From Candidatus Poseidoniaceae archaeon (GTDB lineage Archaea; Thermoplasmatota; Poseidoniia; Poseidoniales; Poseidoniaceae), in assembly GCA_022451835.1 (NCBI GenBank), contig JAKUNX010000001.1, forward strand, positions 1-30,507: a DNA stretch of 30,507 bases. The letters are read 5' to 3'. Positions 7,637 to 16,869 of this stretch are shown here, in pieces. The translations under genes and the position numbers were made by a program. How positions within the stretch are numbered: the stretch's first letter is position 1; every line of letters starts with the position of its first letter. The notes under the pieces were generated by a model, which worked only from the letters and a program-made list of their open reading frames with translations, was not told where the DNA came from and ran no database searches.

Positions 7637-8242
7637 TCATTCTTCTTCAAATTTCAGAGTATCTTGAACTGTTCCTTGATATTCTGATTCATCTTTTACC
7701 ACGTCACTGGACTCAAGGTCATCCAAAATACCTGTTTTTTGAACTTGTTCCCTAAACCATGCTTTGACTTTCTTCCTATCGGTATATGGGCATCCAAAGG
7801 CTTCTGAGAATCTCCTAGTAGTAGTCAACCTTCTAGTGTTGCCATCTTTCCTTCTATCAATCATGCCATATTGTGCAAGTTCTCTAACATAATCATAGGC
7901 CTTTTGCCCCAATAATTCAACTAATCTAGATTGCGACATTGGTTGATGGTAAGCTATGAGAGAGGCTGCTTTTAGCAATTTTTTTGGTAATTCTGTTTTT
8001 GCCTCTTTTGGAAGATGTTCAGCAATCTCTGGCTTTACTTCAATAGCCCATCGATCGCCAACCTCTGCAATTTGCAAAGCCCCTCCTCGTCGTCTTTTCA
8101 ATGTTGAGCGAAGTGAATACAAACAATCCAACATCTCATCTTCATCATATCCTAAAGACTCGCAAAGTTCGGTAACTGACATAGATCTTCCAGCACCAAA
8201 AAGAGTTGCTTCTAGCAAAGTATCAAGTTGTAATTCCGACAT
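7637..8242 (-). CDS. scpB: Segregation and condensation protein B
   Basis: ScpB binds the kleisin ScpA and regulates the SMC complex that compacts and segregates chromosomes. The 201-residue protein shows the two winged helices of the family: LLEATLFGAGRSMSVTELCE with DRWAIEVKPEIAEHLP, then LLKAASLIAYHQPMSQSRLV with the VRELAQYGMIDRR and RRLTTTRRFSEAFG segments. ATG 8242 is used. It is the last gene of smc-scpA-scpB, starting 12 bases after the scpA stop codon. A short acidic tail (about 30 residues) follows the second winged helix. Transcription converges on HMG-CoA reductase with no gap. Confidence 0.93.
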   Translation of the reverse strand: MSELQLDTLLEATLFGAGRSMSVTELCESLGYDEDEMLDCLYSLRSTLKRRRGGALQIAEVGDRWAIEVKPEIAEHLPKEAKTELPKKLLKAASLIAYHQPMSQSRLVELLGQKAYDYVRELAQYGMIDRRKDGNTRRLTTTRRFSEAFGCPYTDRKKVKAWFREQVQKTGILDDLESSDVVKDESEYQGTVQDTLKFEEE

Positions 8243-8254
8243 GTAACCAAATCC

Positions 8255-9427
8255 TTACTCCACTAACCATTCATGTGATGGGAGCTCTTCTTTTACATCT
8301 TGCTCAGCCATCAATTTCTCCATCGCAGCACGCTCTTTTTCTTCCTTTATTCGCAACTTCTCAGCTCTTCTTTTAGCAAATTGAACCGAACCTGTTTCTT
8401 CTTTCTCACTTTCTTGTGATTGAATATTCTTCTTTTCCTCTATCCTTTGATTAACTTCTTCAAACTCAGCAACATTAGGCCATAAATCTTCCAACATTAT
8501 TTCGCCATATGGAACTTCATCTTGGCTAATTAAAGCATATCCTCTGTGAGTTAAAAACAGACTAGCAATGAATGATGCAACCTTAGCTTCCTCTTCATAG
8601 CCTTCCGGCTCATGACCGTTTTCTTGCTCCAGAATAATACCTAATTCATTCATTACATCAATAACTCTTACTTTGACAGAATCGAATTTTTTACAGGTTT
8701 TTCTTAGAGCAGTCCAACAACGGAATATATCTCCTTCCAGATCCTCATTATGCATTCTTCCCCCTACATCGCTTAGATATTCTCCAAGTTCTGCCTGGTG
8801 CGCTAAACGGTTCTCTTCTCTAATCTTCAACCCTTCAGCGTCCTCTGCAGCATCTTTGAATGCAGATAACAACTCTCCTAAGGTAACTGGTCGACCCTCT
8901 TCCCTTCGAATCCTCTCATCAAATAATGATGGTAAAATATCATCAACCTGACCATCTAGAATAGAAGTTGTAAATAGGTAATCTTGGTCATCATAATCGG
9001 ATTCCCATCCAAAATCTATCTCGTCTTCCCAATCATCTTCTTGATCCATATTTTGTACTCGATCAAACAAAACCATTGCTTGTTGATTCAACACTTCCCA
9101 AGACATTCTAATTAGTCTACCACATGCTGGAAGATTGAGTTTGTCTGACTCAAGCCTAACTCGTTTAGTAAATACTTTGAGAAATGTAGACAAATCGACA
9201 TCCCAAGGGTTCAATTCTTGATCCTTAACCAATGATAATACTAAGGCTACAGAACGATCAAATGGGTCTTCTAATGATTGATATTCCGATTCTTCTGCCT
9301 CGACTACAGGCATTATCCTTTCAGCAAATTTCAACGCATCTTCAGACTCTTCACCTGACTCAAGTAACTGATTAATGATGTCCTGTCTAAGGAACCATTT
9401 GTCCAGTGCTGATTGTTTGGATGCCAA
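8255..9427 (-). CDS. scpA: Segregation and condensation protein A (kleisin)
   Basis: ScpA is the kleisin that bridges the heads of the SMC dimer. The N-terminal helical domain is recognisable in DPFDRSVALVLSLVKDQELN followed by PWDVDLSTFLKVF, and the C-terminal winged helix in VASFIASLFLTHRGYALISQ. The middle is acidic. At 390 residues it is longer than most ScpA proteins (about 250), partly through a charged, Lys/Glu-rich C-terminal tail (about residues 320-390) beyond the winged helix. The first codon in the frame is TTG at 9427, 10 bases after the smc stop codon, with a GAGAGTGA stretch before it; no nearby ATG is available, so TTG is the likely start. Its place between smc and scpB confirms the identity. 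Confidence 0.88.
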   Translation of the reverse strand: MASKQSALDKWFLRQDIINQLLESGEESEDALKFAERIMPVVEAEESEYQSLEDPFDRSVALVLSLVKDQELNPWDVDLSTFLKVFTKRVRLESDKLNLPACGRLIRMSWEVLNQQAMVLFDRVQNMDQEDDWEDEIDFGWESDYDDQDYLFTTSILDGQVDDILPSLFDERIRREEGRPVTLGELLSAFKDAAEDAEGLKIREENRLAHQAELGEYLSDVGGRMHNEDLEGDIFRCWTALRKTCKKFDSVKVRVIDVMNELGIILEQENGHEPEGYEEEAKVASFIASLFLTHRGYALISQDEVPYGEIMLEDLWPNVAEFEEVNQRIEEKKNIQSQESEKEETGSVQFAKRRAEKLRIKEEKERAAMEKLMAEQDVKEELPSHEWLVE

Positions 9428-9437
9428 AATATCACTC

Positions 9438-12400
9438 TCAAATTTCTTCTTCGACTTGCTTTTCTTGCTCTATTTGTTCAGATTCTTTCTCTATAGATTC
9501 TATCGCTTCGGCTATTTCTCGCCTTTCTTCAATATCTTCTGTTGTCTCACTAGTTCTTTCCATAAGGCCTGAAATTGTGGTTTCTTCTTCTAAATCATTG
9601 GTGAAGTTAAGCAGTCCTCCCAAACTACTCGGCGGAGGTAGCGGTTCTGGAACCGTTGGCATATCAGCCTGAGCATCTAGTTGCTTTTCAAGAGCAATAG
9701 CGCTAATTCTCTCATCTAGTGGATTATTTTTAGCTGATTCTATTTCACTAAGTTTGATTGCCCTCTCACGGTCGAAATCAACTATTCTTCTACTACAACC
9801 ATCTCCGCCATGAGTGATTCCTATGTGGTGATCGGCTAGACGTAGTGAAACTTTACGCAAAGTAACCATTAGGAATTGTGCCTTCTTACTTCTCTTTCTA
9901 CACATTTTAGCTATTCTTTCTGCATTTATGGCATCTAGATTTTGGTCGACTTCATCAAAGTAGTAAAATGGACTTGGATCATAATCTTGTATTGCGAAAA
10001 TCAACGCTAGAGCAGCCATCGATTGTTCGCCACCAGACAATTGTAATCGATTCACCTTGGATGACTTACCCTTAGGTTTAGCCCACAATTCAAGTCCTCC
10101 CTTGAATGGCTCTTCTGGATTTTCAAGATATAATTCGCCTTTGCCACCATCACTCAAAACCTTGTAAGATTCCTTGAAATTCTCATTTACCTTATCTAGA
10201 ACTTTGATTAGTTTTTCTTTTCTTTGTGATTCCAATTTCTCAGTGATTTCAACTAGGTTTGCCCTTCTCGATTGTAATTGCTTGAACTCTACCTTCATCG
10301 AATCAAGTCTTTCTTCGCATTCAGCATATTGTTCTATAGCAAGCATATTTACTGGACCATGCTTTTCCATCGATCTTTCGAGAGTTCTAACTCGCTTCTC
10401 AGCATCACCAACGGATGGCAAACTAGTATCAGCAGATGCAGGTTCAATTTCATTGGTTTGCATTTCGGCATACAATTCATTAATTACCATTTCTTTATTG
10501 ATAATAGATCTTCCAAGTTCATCGCTTAGACGTCTTCTAGACTGAGCATCTGTTGATTTTTGAGTCAATTCGGTTCTGAGACTTGCTCTCTCATCGACAA
10601 GAGCGATTCTTTCATCCTCTAGGCCTTTGTTTTCCTCTAGTAATTGTGTTCTCTCCTCTTCTCTATCTTTTAATTCAATAGAATCAGTAGCTATTGATGC
10701 TTGCAGATTATCAATCATTTCGCTTCTTGAGATTATGTTCGAATTAAGAGATTCAATTCTTGAAGTTAAATCATCTACTCTATCGCCAAGTAAGGACTCA
10801 TGCTCACTGCCGCTCTCTAACGCTGTTAGAGCTTTTGCCATTACTCCTTCTGCATCTACTCGCTTGATTTGAGCGGCATGGAGTCTGTCTTTCAAATGGT
10901 CAGGGCTTGCAGATTCCATCTCTTCTCTTGTATTTCCAATACTGACATTTAGGTCTGCGACAACTGACTGAGCCTCGTCAAGAGTATCGATTTGTTTACT
11001 TGCAAGAACTTCTAACTCAGTCAATTTTGATTCATTTGCAGTTACTTCTCCCAAAGATTTGTTGTAAACTGATTTTGCTTGCTTTAATTCTGCTCGCCAT
11101 TCTTGTAATCTTACGGCTTGATCGCTATCTGTCAATTCATTGATTTTTGTTCGTAATTGTTGCTGTTCCTTTCTAGCTTGATGCAAAGCAGCAGAAACCG
11201 TTTCCGACATTAACTGTAATTTTTCTATTTCTCCAGAAATCTTTTCGATCTCACTAGCACCTTTGATACCTCCACCGAAAGAAACTGACATCTTCCGTTT
11301 TGAGCCCCCAATCATTGCACCTCCGGCTTCAGTTACATCGCCGCGCAGGGTAACTAGCCTTACTCCGCCCATGTAACTTCTAGCAGTAGAAAGTGAATCT
11401 ACAATCAATGTATTTCTCAACACAAATTTGATTGCTATGTCTATTTTTGGATCGTAATCAAGCAATTCGTGAGCAAATCCTACCACTCCAGGTTTCTTCG
11501 AAACCATTAATGCTTTTCCTGCGGCACGGTTATTGTTTAGTTTGTTTAATGGCAAAAATGTTGCTCTACCTGCTCTTCTTTCAGCAAGCCACTTAATTGC
11601 CTTAGCAGCTATTTCATCGCTTTCAACAACAATTGAAGTCATGCCACCGCCTATTGCAGTTGCTAAAGCGCTTTCATGACTAGAATCAATAGGCGCACAT
11701 AACTCAGCAATTGTGCCTATTATGCCAGATAATTCACCATTATCTCGAGCAGCAATTACTGCTGCGGCGCCTCCGGCCATCCCTTTAGATCCTGATGAGT
11801 TCTCCATCTCAGCACGTAGCCGCTCCCTAGTTCTCTCTGCATCTCTCAACTTTACTTCTATCAATTGAGACTCCTCAACTAATTTCTCTTCGCTTCTCTG
11901 TGCTGTAATAAGGTCTTTAGATAGTTTATTTCTATCTAATCCTGATTCGCTTCCTGAAAGTTCTTCTCCTTGGAGTTCAAGTTCTCCTAAAGATAACCTA
12001 TTCTCTTCAGCAGTATCTTGAGAAATAGCTAATTGTTCACTAATTAGTTCAGCCTGTACTGCTGTTTTGTTAACTTCATTTTGAGCCGCTGATAATCTTT
12101 CATTTGCTTGCTCTAATTCAGCTAGCAATAGAGTCAGTTGTTGAGAAAACTTTGCGCTTTCATCACCAGAAGATTCCATTATTTTCTGTACTTCTAACTC
12201 TTCAGCCTGAGCTTCATCTAGTGAAATCTTTGATTCTGCTAAATCGGATTTAGCTGAATCCAAGTTACTAATGAATTCTTCAAGTGCTGCTTTGGCGACA
12301 TCTAACTGTTCTGACAACTCGGTAAGTTCTGCCTTGTCTTCAACATCTTTTTCTTCGGCATCTGAAATTTTGTCTTTGTTGGTGTCGATTTTTAGATGTA

Positions 12401-13328
12401 AATCAAAGATAACTTTATTCAAACCCTTACTTTCTCCACCTGTCAATTCTTCTATTTGCTTCTGCAATTCTCCAATCTGGTCATCCAAAGAAAGTAGAGT
12501 TTTCGAGCCTTCTCTAACCTGTTGCTCTAGATTATTTGCTTCCTCAAGATATTTTGATTGTTCATTGACTTGATATTGTTTTTCTGCTAACTGGCTAGCA
12601 TAATTGGCTTGGTAAGATGTAATTCTAGCTTGATTCAATTCCTCTACCAAGTCTTTCACTTTCACTGCCAAATCCTTTTGTTTTTTCAGTTCCTTCAAGC
12701 GAATCTTTTGGCTATCTTCTAGTAACTTTATTCTTTCAATATAATCGTCGACACTGTCTTTTTGACGATCTGCTTTCCTAATTTCATCATCATATAATGT
12801 GACTCCGGCCACGCTATCTAGTACCTTTCTTCGCTCTTTAGCAGTCATTTTTGCTAAACTTGTTACATCTCCTTGAAGAACAATGTTGTAACCATCAGGG
12901 CGTGCATTTGCTGAACTGAGTATCCTGTGGAAGGATTTTTGCGAGCTTTCTTCTCCATTCAGTCGGTAATTAGTTACTACATTGCCACTCTTGGTCAACC
13001 TGATTGATCTAGACATTCTAACTTCTTCCATATTCAATGGTAGCCTTCTACGTCCATTATCCATTGAAGGATTGGCAAATACCAAAGTTACATTACATGA
13101 TCTAGCCGCATTGTGATTATTTCCTCCATTGAAAATTAAATCTTTAGAGTTCTGTGCTCTAATTGTTTTATTTGACCTAGGCCCCAGTACAAATTGTATT
13201 GCATCGCCACAGTTAGACTTTCCAGAACCATTCGGCCCGGTAATGGCAGTAAATCCCCTTTCTAGAGGAATTGTTACATCTCCTCTAAATGATTTAAAAT
13301 TTGAAACTTCAAGCGCTTTAAGATACAT
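9438..13328 (-). CDS. smc: Chromosome segregation ATPase SMC
   Basis: This is a complete SMC of 1296 residues. The N-terminal Walker A is GPNGSGKSN (31-39); long coiled coils flank a hinge at about 520-680 (SSGSKGMAGG, AIGGGMTSIVVES, GGAMIGGSKRKM). The C-terminal head has the ABC signature LSGGEQSMAALALIF near residue 1096 and Walker B FYYFDEVDQNLDA near 1122-1130. It forms a DNA-entrapping ring with ScpA and ScpB, encoded directly downstream. The usual family length is near 1190; here about 105 extra residues follow the head (from about 1192), with a proline-rich stretch (PTVPEPLPPP) and a Glu-rich helix. A TTTATTT box 25 bases before ATG suggests a leaderless transcript. Confidence 0.97.
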   Translation of the reverse strand: MYLKALEVSNFKSFRGDVTIPLERGFTAITGPNGSGKSNCGDAIQFVLGPRSNKTIRAQNSKDLIFNGGNNHNAARSCNVTLVFANPSMDNGRRRLPLNMEEVRMSRSIRLTKSGNVVTNYRLNGEESSQKSFHRILSSANARPDGYNIVLQGDVTSLAKMTAKERRKVLDSVAGVTLYDDEIRKADRQKDSVDDYIERIKLLEDSQKIRLKELKKQKDLAVKVKDLVEELNQARITSYQANYASQLAEKQYQVNEQSKYLEEANNLEQQVREGSKTLLSLDDQIGELQKQIEELTGGESKGLNKVIFDLHLKIDTNKDKISDAEEKDVEDKAELTELSEQLDVAKAALEEFISNLDSAKSDLAESKISLDEAQAEELEVQKIMESSGDESAKFSQQLTLLLAELEQANERLSAAQNEVNKTAVQAELISEQLAISQDTAEENRLSLGELELQGEELSGSESGLDRNKLSKDLITAQRSEEKLVEESQLIEVKLRDAERTRERLRAEMENSSGSKGMAGGAAAVIAARDNGELSGIIGTIAELCAPIDSSHESALATAIGGGMTSIVVESDEIAAKAIKWLAERRAGRATFLPLNKLNNNRAAGKALMVSKKPGVVGFAHELLDYDPKIDIAIKFVLRNTLIVDSLSTARSYMGGVRLVTLRGDVTEAGGAMIGGSKRKMSVSFGGGIKGASEIEKISGEIEKLQLMSETVSAALHQARKEQQQLRTKINELTDSDQAVRLQEWRAELKQAKSVYNKSLGEVTANESKLTELEVLASKQIDTLDEAQSVVADLNVSIGNTREEMESASPDHLKDRLHAAQIKRVDAEGVMAKALTALESGSEHESLLGDRVDDLTSRIESLNSNIISRSEMIDNLQASIATDSIELKDREEERTQLLEENKGLEDERIALVDERASLRTELTQKSTDAQSRRRLSDELGRSIINKEMVINELYAEMQTNEIEPASADTSLPSVGDAEKRVRTLERSMEKHGPVNMLAIEQYAECEERLDSMKVEFKQLQSRRANLVEITEKLESQRKEKLIKVLDKVNENFKESYKVLSDGGKGELYLENPEEPFKGGLELWAKPKGKSSKVNRLQLSGGEQSMAALALIFAIQDYDPSPFYYFDEVDQNLDAINAERIAKMCRKRSKKAQFLMVTLRKVSLRLADHHIGITHGGDGCSRRIVDFDRERAIKLSEIESAKNNPLDERISAIALEKQLDAQADMPTVPEPLPPPSSLGGLLNFTNDLEEETTISGLMERTSETTEDIEERREIAEAIESIEKESEQIEQEKQVEEEI

Positions 13329-13346
13329 CCCAATCCCTCAAGTGGA

Positions 13347-13353
13347 AAATAAA
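13347..13353 (-). promoter_or_regulatory. TATA-like element of the smc operon
   Basis: On the minus strand TTTATTT begins 25 bases before the smc ATG, matching the spacing of CTTATTT before nadB and HMG-CoA reductase. It lies in the 129-base gap (13329-13457) between smc and the membrane-protein gene; I see no other signal in that gap apart from a short repeat of GGGTCT near 13375-13390. Confidence 0.4.
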
Positions 13354-13457
13354 TCCAACCTTAATCCTTAGAGCGGGTCTCTAGGGGTCTTAAACTATAC
13401 TAAAGTTGAGCACTCAATACTGCGTTTTAGATGGTGTAAGAAAATAACCGAAACTAC

Positions 13458-14231
13458 CTAAATTGACCCAGTAAAATCACATTTTTTACAACCTGCTCCA
13501 TCACAATATGGGCATGTTGCTTGAACAGTCAAAGAACTATTACTTTTCATGGTTAATTTAGAATCTCTATGCATCAATGGAGACTTAGCCACACGTTTTT
13601 GCTTACCGTGTAATTCGGCAAGAGGTTGCTCGACTGTACCATATTTAGAGCGAAACTTTTCAGCAACTACTCTACGCTTTTCCAATCTCTTATTGGTCAA
13701 ATCAATGGCTTCTGCTTCCCAATACTTTGGACCTCTCATCATAAATGCGCCAATAATTGCCATGCCTAGTTGAACTGCGATTGGAGATACATCAAGTGGA
13801 ATTAGGCTTGCGATTCCTTCTGAACTTACTGATTTTGGAAGTAGTTCAAGACGATCCATAATCGCTAGACCAAATAAAGTGCAGCCGCCAATAAATGCCA
13901 TTCTTCTAAACCTTTGAGCCCACCTTCCTTGTTGTGGGAATTTGAATTTACCGACAAAAATCAAGAACAAACCCTCAGCTAAAAGTAACAAATCTGCACC
14001 ATTCCAATCTCCTGAATTACCTAAACAAAAACTATCATTGCCTTCAGCAAGTTCAGCCTCTATTTCTGAAATCGCACAATGCGGCTCTAACATTTTCAAT
14101 ACATCTAACTTCGAATTACCCGCTCCATCTATTAATTCAGGAGCCACTAAACCGAACTGAACATTGGCAATCACAAAGACAACCATCAAACCACCGATAA
14201 TGGTTGCCAAGTTGCGCCGAAGCCCGCCCAT
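13458..14231 (-). CDS. Membrane protein with cysteine-rich C-terminal motif
   Basis: This protein of about 257 residues has about four hydrophobic segments: LATIIGGLMVVFVIANVQFG near the N-terminus, LLLLAEGLFLIFVG, MAFIGGCTLFGLAIM and AVQLGMAIIGAFMM. A basic cytosolic stretch of about 80 residues follows. It ends in CPYCDGAGCKKCDFTG, which has the CxxCxGxGxCxxCxG character of a DnaJ-type zinc-binding half-site. I start at ATG 14231, just before the first hydrophobic segment; the frame is open to 14282, but that extension adds a poor N-terminus and brings it to within two bases of the upstream edge of the divergent nadB frame. I do not recognise a named family. A membrane protein that binds zinc through its tail is an inference. 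Confidence 0.6.
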   Translation of the reverse strand: MGGLRRNLATIIGGLMVVFVIANVQFGLVAPELIDGAGNSKLDVLKMLEPHCAISEIEAELAEGNDSFCLGNSGDWNGADLLLLAEGLFLIFVGKFKFPQQGRWAQRFRRMAFIGGCTLFGLAIMDRLELLPKSVSSEGIASLIPLDVSPIAVQLGMAIIGAFMMRGPKYWEAEAIDLTNKRLEKRRVVAEKFRSKYGTVEQPLAELHGKQKRVAKSPLMHRDSKLTMKSNSSLTVQATCPYCDGAGCKKCDFTGSI

Positions 14232-14290
14232 GTTTGATGGACATAGAATTAGTTTGATAGTGCTGTCGCTCAAACAGTTCAAAAGTGAGA

Positions 14291-14297
14291 CTTATTT
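14291..14297 (+). promoter_or_regulatory. TATA-like element of nadB
   Basis: CTTATTT begins exactly 24 bases before the nadB ATG at 14315, inside the identical 10-mer GACTTATTTG that also precedes HMG-CoA reductase (6297-6306). The spacing suits a leaderless transcript starting at or near the ATG. Confidence 0.4.
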
Positions 14298-14314
14298 GGC
14301 TTAATCTGCTCACT

Positions 14315-15934
14315 ATGTCGAGGATAGCTATAATCGGCAGCGGAATCGCTGGACTTTTCTCTGCTCTAAAATTGGCAAATAGTGGTCATGAAATTGTGAT
14401 TATAACAAAACAGCGACTAAAGGACTCATCTACTAATTGGGCTCAAGGAGGAATTGCTGGAATCCTTGACAAAACCAATCAAAGTGGAAAACATGCCCAC
14501 ATAATTGACACGTTGCAATCGGGAGACGGGCTTTGTGATGAAGAAGTCGTAAGAACTGTTATTGAGCGTGCTTCTGATTGTATTAATGAACTAGTTAATA
14601 TCGGTGTTAATTTTGAAAAAAGTGAAGATGGCTCATTTAGACTAGCCAAAGAAGGTGGGCATTCTGAAAGAAGAATTCTACACGCTAAAGATGCCACTGG
14701 CCGAGAAATTGAGCGTGCATTGAGCGAGGCTGCTAAACAACATCCTAGAATTGAACTGATGAGAAATACTCTTGCTATGGACTTAATCCAAAGACAACAT
14801 GGTGATCCAAGTAAGGGAGTTTGTGGAGTTTGGTGTTTTGATCAACTAACCAAAGAAGTGATCACATTAGGCGCTGATGCAGTGATTATTGCAACAGGTG
14901 GAGTTGGTCAACTGTGGGCAAAAACCACAAATCCAAATGTCGCAACTGGAGATGGAATTGCTATGGCATTTCGTTGTGGAGCATCGGTAAAAGACATGGC
15001 ATTCATTCAATTTCATCCTACTGCACTTGCTATTGAAAATGGCCGTCCATTTTTGATTACCGAGGCACTTAGAGGAGAAGGAGGAGTGATTCTTGACAAA
15101 CAGGGTTTAGAAAATTGGCAAAGTGATTGTAAGCAATCTCTTACTAATGGCAATGAGGCGCCAAAACCTGAAAATTACTCATTTACATTAGAGTTCTCAA
15201 GTCTTGGCTCAATGGCGACAAGAGACATAGTTGCAAGGGCTATTGACCAAAATCTGAAACAAACTGGCAACAAATGGGTCTATTTGGTAACCTCTCATCT
15301 AGATAAAGAAACCCTAAAGAATTCATTCCCAAATATGCAAAAACACCTGGATAAATATCATCTTACTCTTGGACATGATCACTTGCCGATTTCACCAGCC
15401 GCGCATTATGTTGTCGGTGGATTGGAAGTAGACCAATTTGGCAGGCCAAAAATGCTTGGTAAGAATTCGGTTATCCCTCACCTATACGCAGTTGGAGAAG
15501 TTGCCTGTACTGGAATGCATGGTGCAAATAGACTAGCTTCTAACAGTTTACTAGAAGCAGTAGTTTTTGCTGACAATGCAGCAAAACATATCATCGAAAA
15601 CCCGCCTAAGAATATCACTCATAAATTACCTGATTGGCGAGCCGATGGCTTAGGTATACTTTCTGAGCATGCATCTATTGTTAACGATTTAACTATGCTC
15701 AAAGACACAATGTCAACGGAAGTTGGCATCGTTAGAAATTACCAGCGGCTTAATCGTGCACTTAGAAGGATTAAATTGCTCGATAAAGAAATCAATATTA
15801 TTTGGAAATCCTCAATACCTTCGAGAGAAATTGTAGAATTAAGAAACTTAATTCAAGTTGCAAATCTAATTATTGAGGATGCTGTAAATAGAAAAGAAAA
15901 CCGTGGTTTGCATTTCAATACTGATTTAATATAA
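14315..15934 (+). CDS. nadB: L-aspartate oxidase
   Basis: NadB oxidises L-aspartate to iminoaspartate, the first step of de novo NAD synthesis. The 539-residue flavoprotein shows the FAD Rossmann motif IGSGIAGLFSA near the N-terminus, STNWAQGGIAG, HSERRILHAKDATGREIERA, the active-site region FIQFHPTAL with LRGEGG, and the C-terminal FAD contact TGMHGANRLASNSLLEAVVF. The helical C-terminal domain is complete. I use ATG 14315 rather than the in-frame GTG at 14285, because the Rossmann fold starts directly after it and a TATA-like box sits 24 bases upstream. The partner genes nadA and nadC are not in the window. The 3' end overlaps the convergent ketopantoate reductase gene by 9 bases. Confidence 0.95.
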   Translation: MSRIAIIGSGIAGLFSALKLANSGHEIVIITKQRLKDSSTNWAQGGIAGILDKTNQSGKHAHIIDTLQSGDGLCDEEVVRTVIERASDCINELVNIGVNFEKSEDGSFRLAKEGGHSERRILHAKDATGREIERALSEAAKQHPRIELMRNTLAMDLIQRQHGDPSKGVCGVWCFDQLTKEVITLGADAVIIATGGVGQLWAKTTNPNVATGDGIAMAFRCGASVKDMAFIQFHPTALAIENGRPFLITEALRGEGGVILDKQGLENWQSDCKQSLTNGNEAPKPENYSFTLEFSSLGSMATRDIVARAIDQNLKQTGNKWVYLVTSHLDKETLKNSFPNMQKHLDKYHLTLGHDHLPISPAAHYVVGGLEVDQFGRPKMLGKNSVIPHLYAVGEVACTGMHGANRLASNSLLEAVVFADNAAKHIIENPPKNITHKLPDWRADGLGILSEHASIVNDLTMLKDTMSTEVGIVRNYQRLNRALRRIKLLDKEINIIWKSSIPSREIVELRNLIQVANLIIEDAVNRKENRGLHFNTDLI

Positions 15935-16861
15935 TGTCAATGATTCAATTAATTTGCTAAGTAACTGATTAAGTGGAGTAGATAATCCATATTTTTCTGC
16001 CTTGTTTACTATCATTCTATTTAGAAAAGCAATTTCAGTTGGTCTACCAATTCTTACATCCTGTAACATACTACATTTATTTTCGCTAGTTTGTTGTAAA
16101 ACAGTTCTTAGATTATCTATTAAGTTCTCATCTTCATCTAATTTTACACCTTCCAATCGTGCCACTCTAGCGCCTTCAAGCATTACTTCAGCACATGTTT
16201 CAAATATCTCTGATTCAAGTAAATCTCCATTCAGTTGACCAGTGATTGCTGCTATAGGATTGATTGCAATATTAATCAAAACTTTAGACCATATCAATTT
16301 CTTTCCATCTTCAATCCAATTAGGATTAAGCCCAGACTTTTCTAATAGACTAAATAATTCAGTCATCTCTTCAAAAGACGGGCTGTTACCAATTTGTCCA
16401 AGATTTATTGATCCTAATCCTGCCCACACAATATTACCAGGATTCTTCCGCCAAGCACCATGTGTTGTTGTTGCTGGAATCATTCGATGTGCACCAAACT
16501 CTTCAATGCCTAACTCCAAATGACCAAGTCCATTACTCAATACTAAAATTTTAGTCTCTTTATGACATAATCGTTTTGCTACTTTGAACAAATCCCTCAC
16601 ATCTCCAGCCTTTGAACAAATAAAAATTACATCAGCTATACCGTCAAAAGTTGAATTAATCCCAACATCAGATATTGACAAATGGTATTGATTAGGATTT
16701 AGAGAAAAATTTTCAATCCCTTCTACAGCAATGCCATTGATTGCTAAACTTGCTGCATGATCGCCACGGGCATGAATAAAAATATCTGTTGAATCCAAGT
16801 TTGCTAGTTTAGCACCTAACAACGTGCCGATATTTCCTGCTCCAAGAATTGCTATTTTCAT
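15926..16861 (-). CDS. panE: 2-dehydropantoate 2-reductase (ketopantoate reductase)
   Basis: The enzyme reduces ketopantoate to pantoate with NADPH for coenzyme A synthesis. The 311-residue protein opens with the Rossmann motif MKIAILGAGNIGTLLGAKLA and then shows VLSNGLGHLELG and TTTHGAWRKNPGNIVWAG. The catalytic lysine segment is IWSKVLINIAINPIAAITGQ, and the conserved glutamate is in GRPTEIAFLNRMIV. I use ATG 16861 because GAGTGG lies just before it; the in-frame TTG at 16873 would add four residues and overlap the previous stop codon. It follows the M50-like gene on the same strand and may be co-transcribed with it. A related family member acting on another alpha-keto acid cannot be ruled out. 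Confidence 0.85.
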   Translation of the reverse strand: MKIAILGAGNIGTLLGAKLANLDSTDIFIHARGDHAASLAINGIAVEGIENFSLNPNQYHLSISDVGINSTFDGIADVIFICSKAGDVRDLFKVAKRLCHKETKILVLSNGLGHLELGIEEFGAHRMIPATTTHGAWRKNPGNIVWAGLGSINLGQIGNSPSFEEMTELFSLLEKSGLNPNWIEDGKKLIWSKVLINIAINPIAAITGQLNGDLLESEIFETCAEVMLEGARVARLEGVKLDEDENLIDNLRTVLQQTSENKCSMLQDVRIGRPTEIAFLNRMIVNKAEKYGLSTPLNQLLSKLIESLTLY

Positions 16862-16869
16862 AATACCAC

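Noticed and set aside
10174..10545. 123-residue Ser/Phe-rich frame opposite smc
   Set aside because: It is the complement of coiled-coil coding sequence; the residue bias (Ser, Phe, Leu) is the typical reverse of Glu/Lys/Asp codons.
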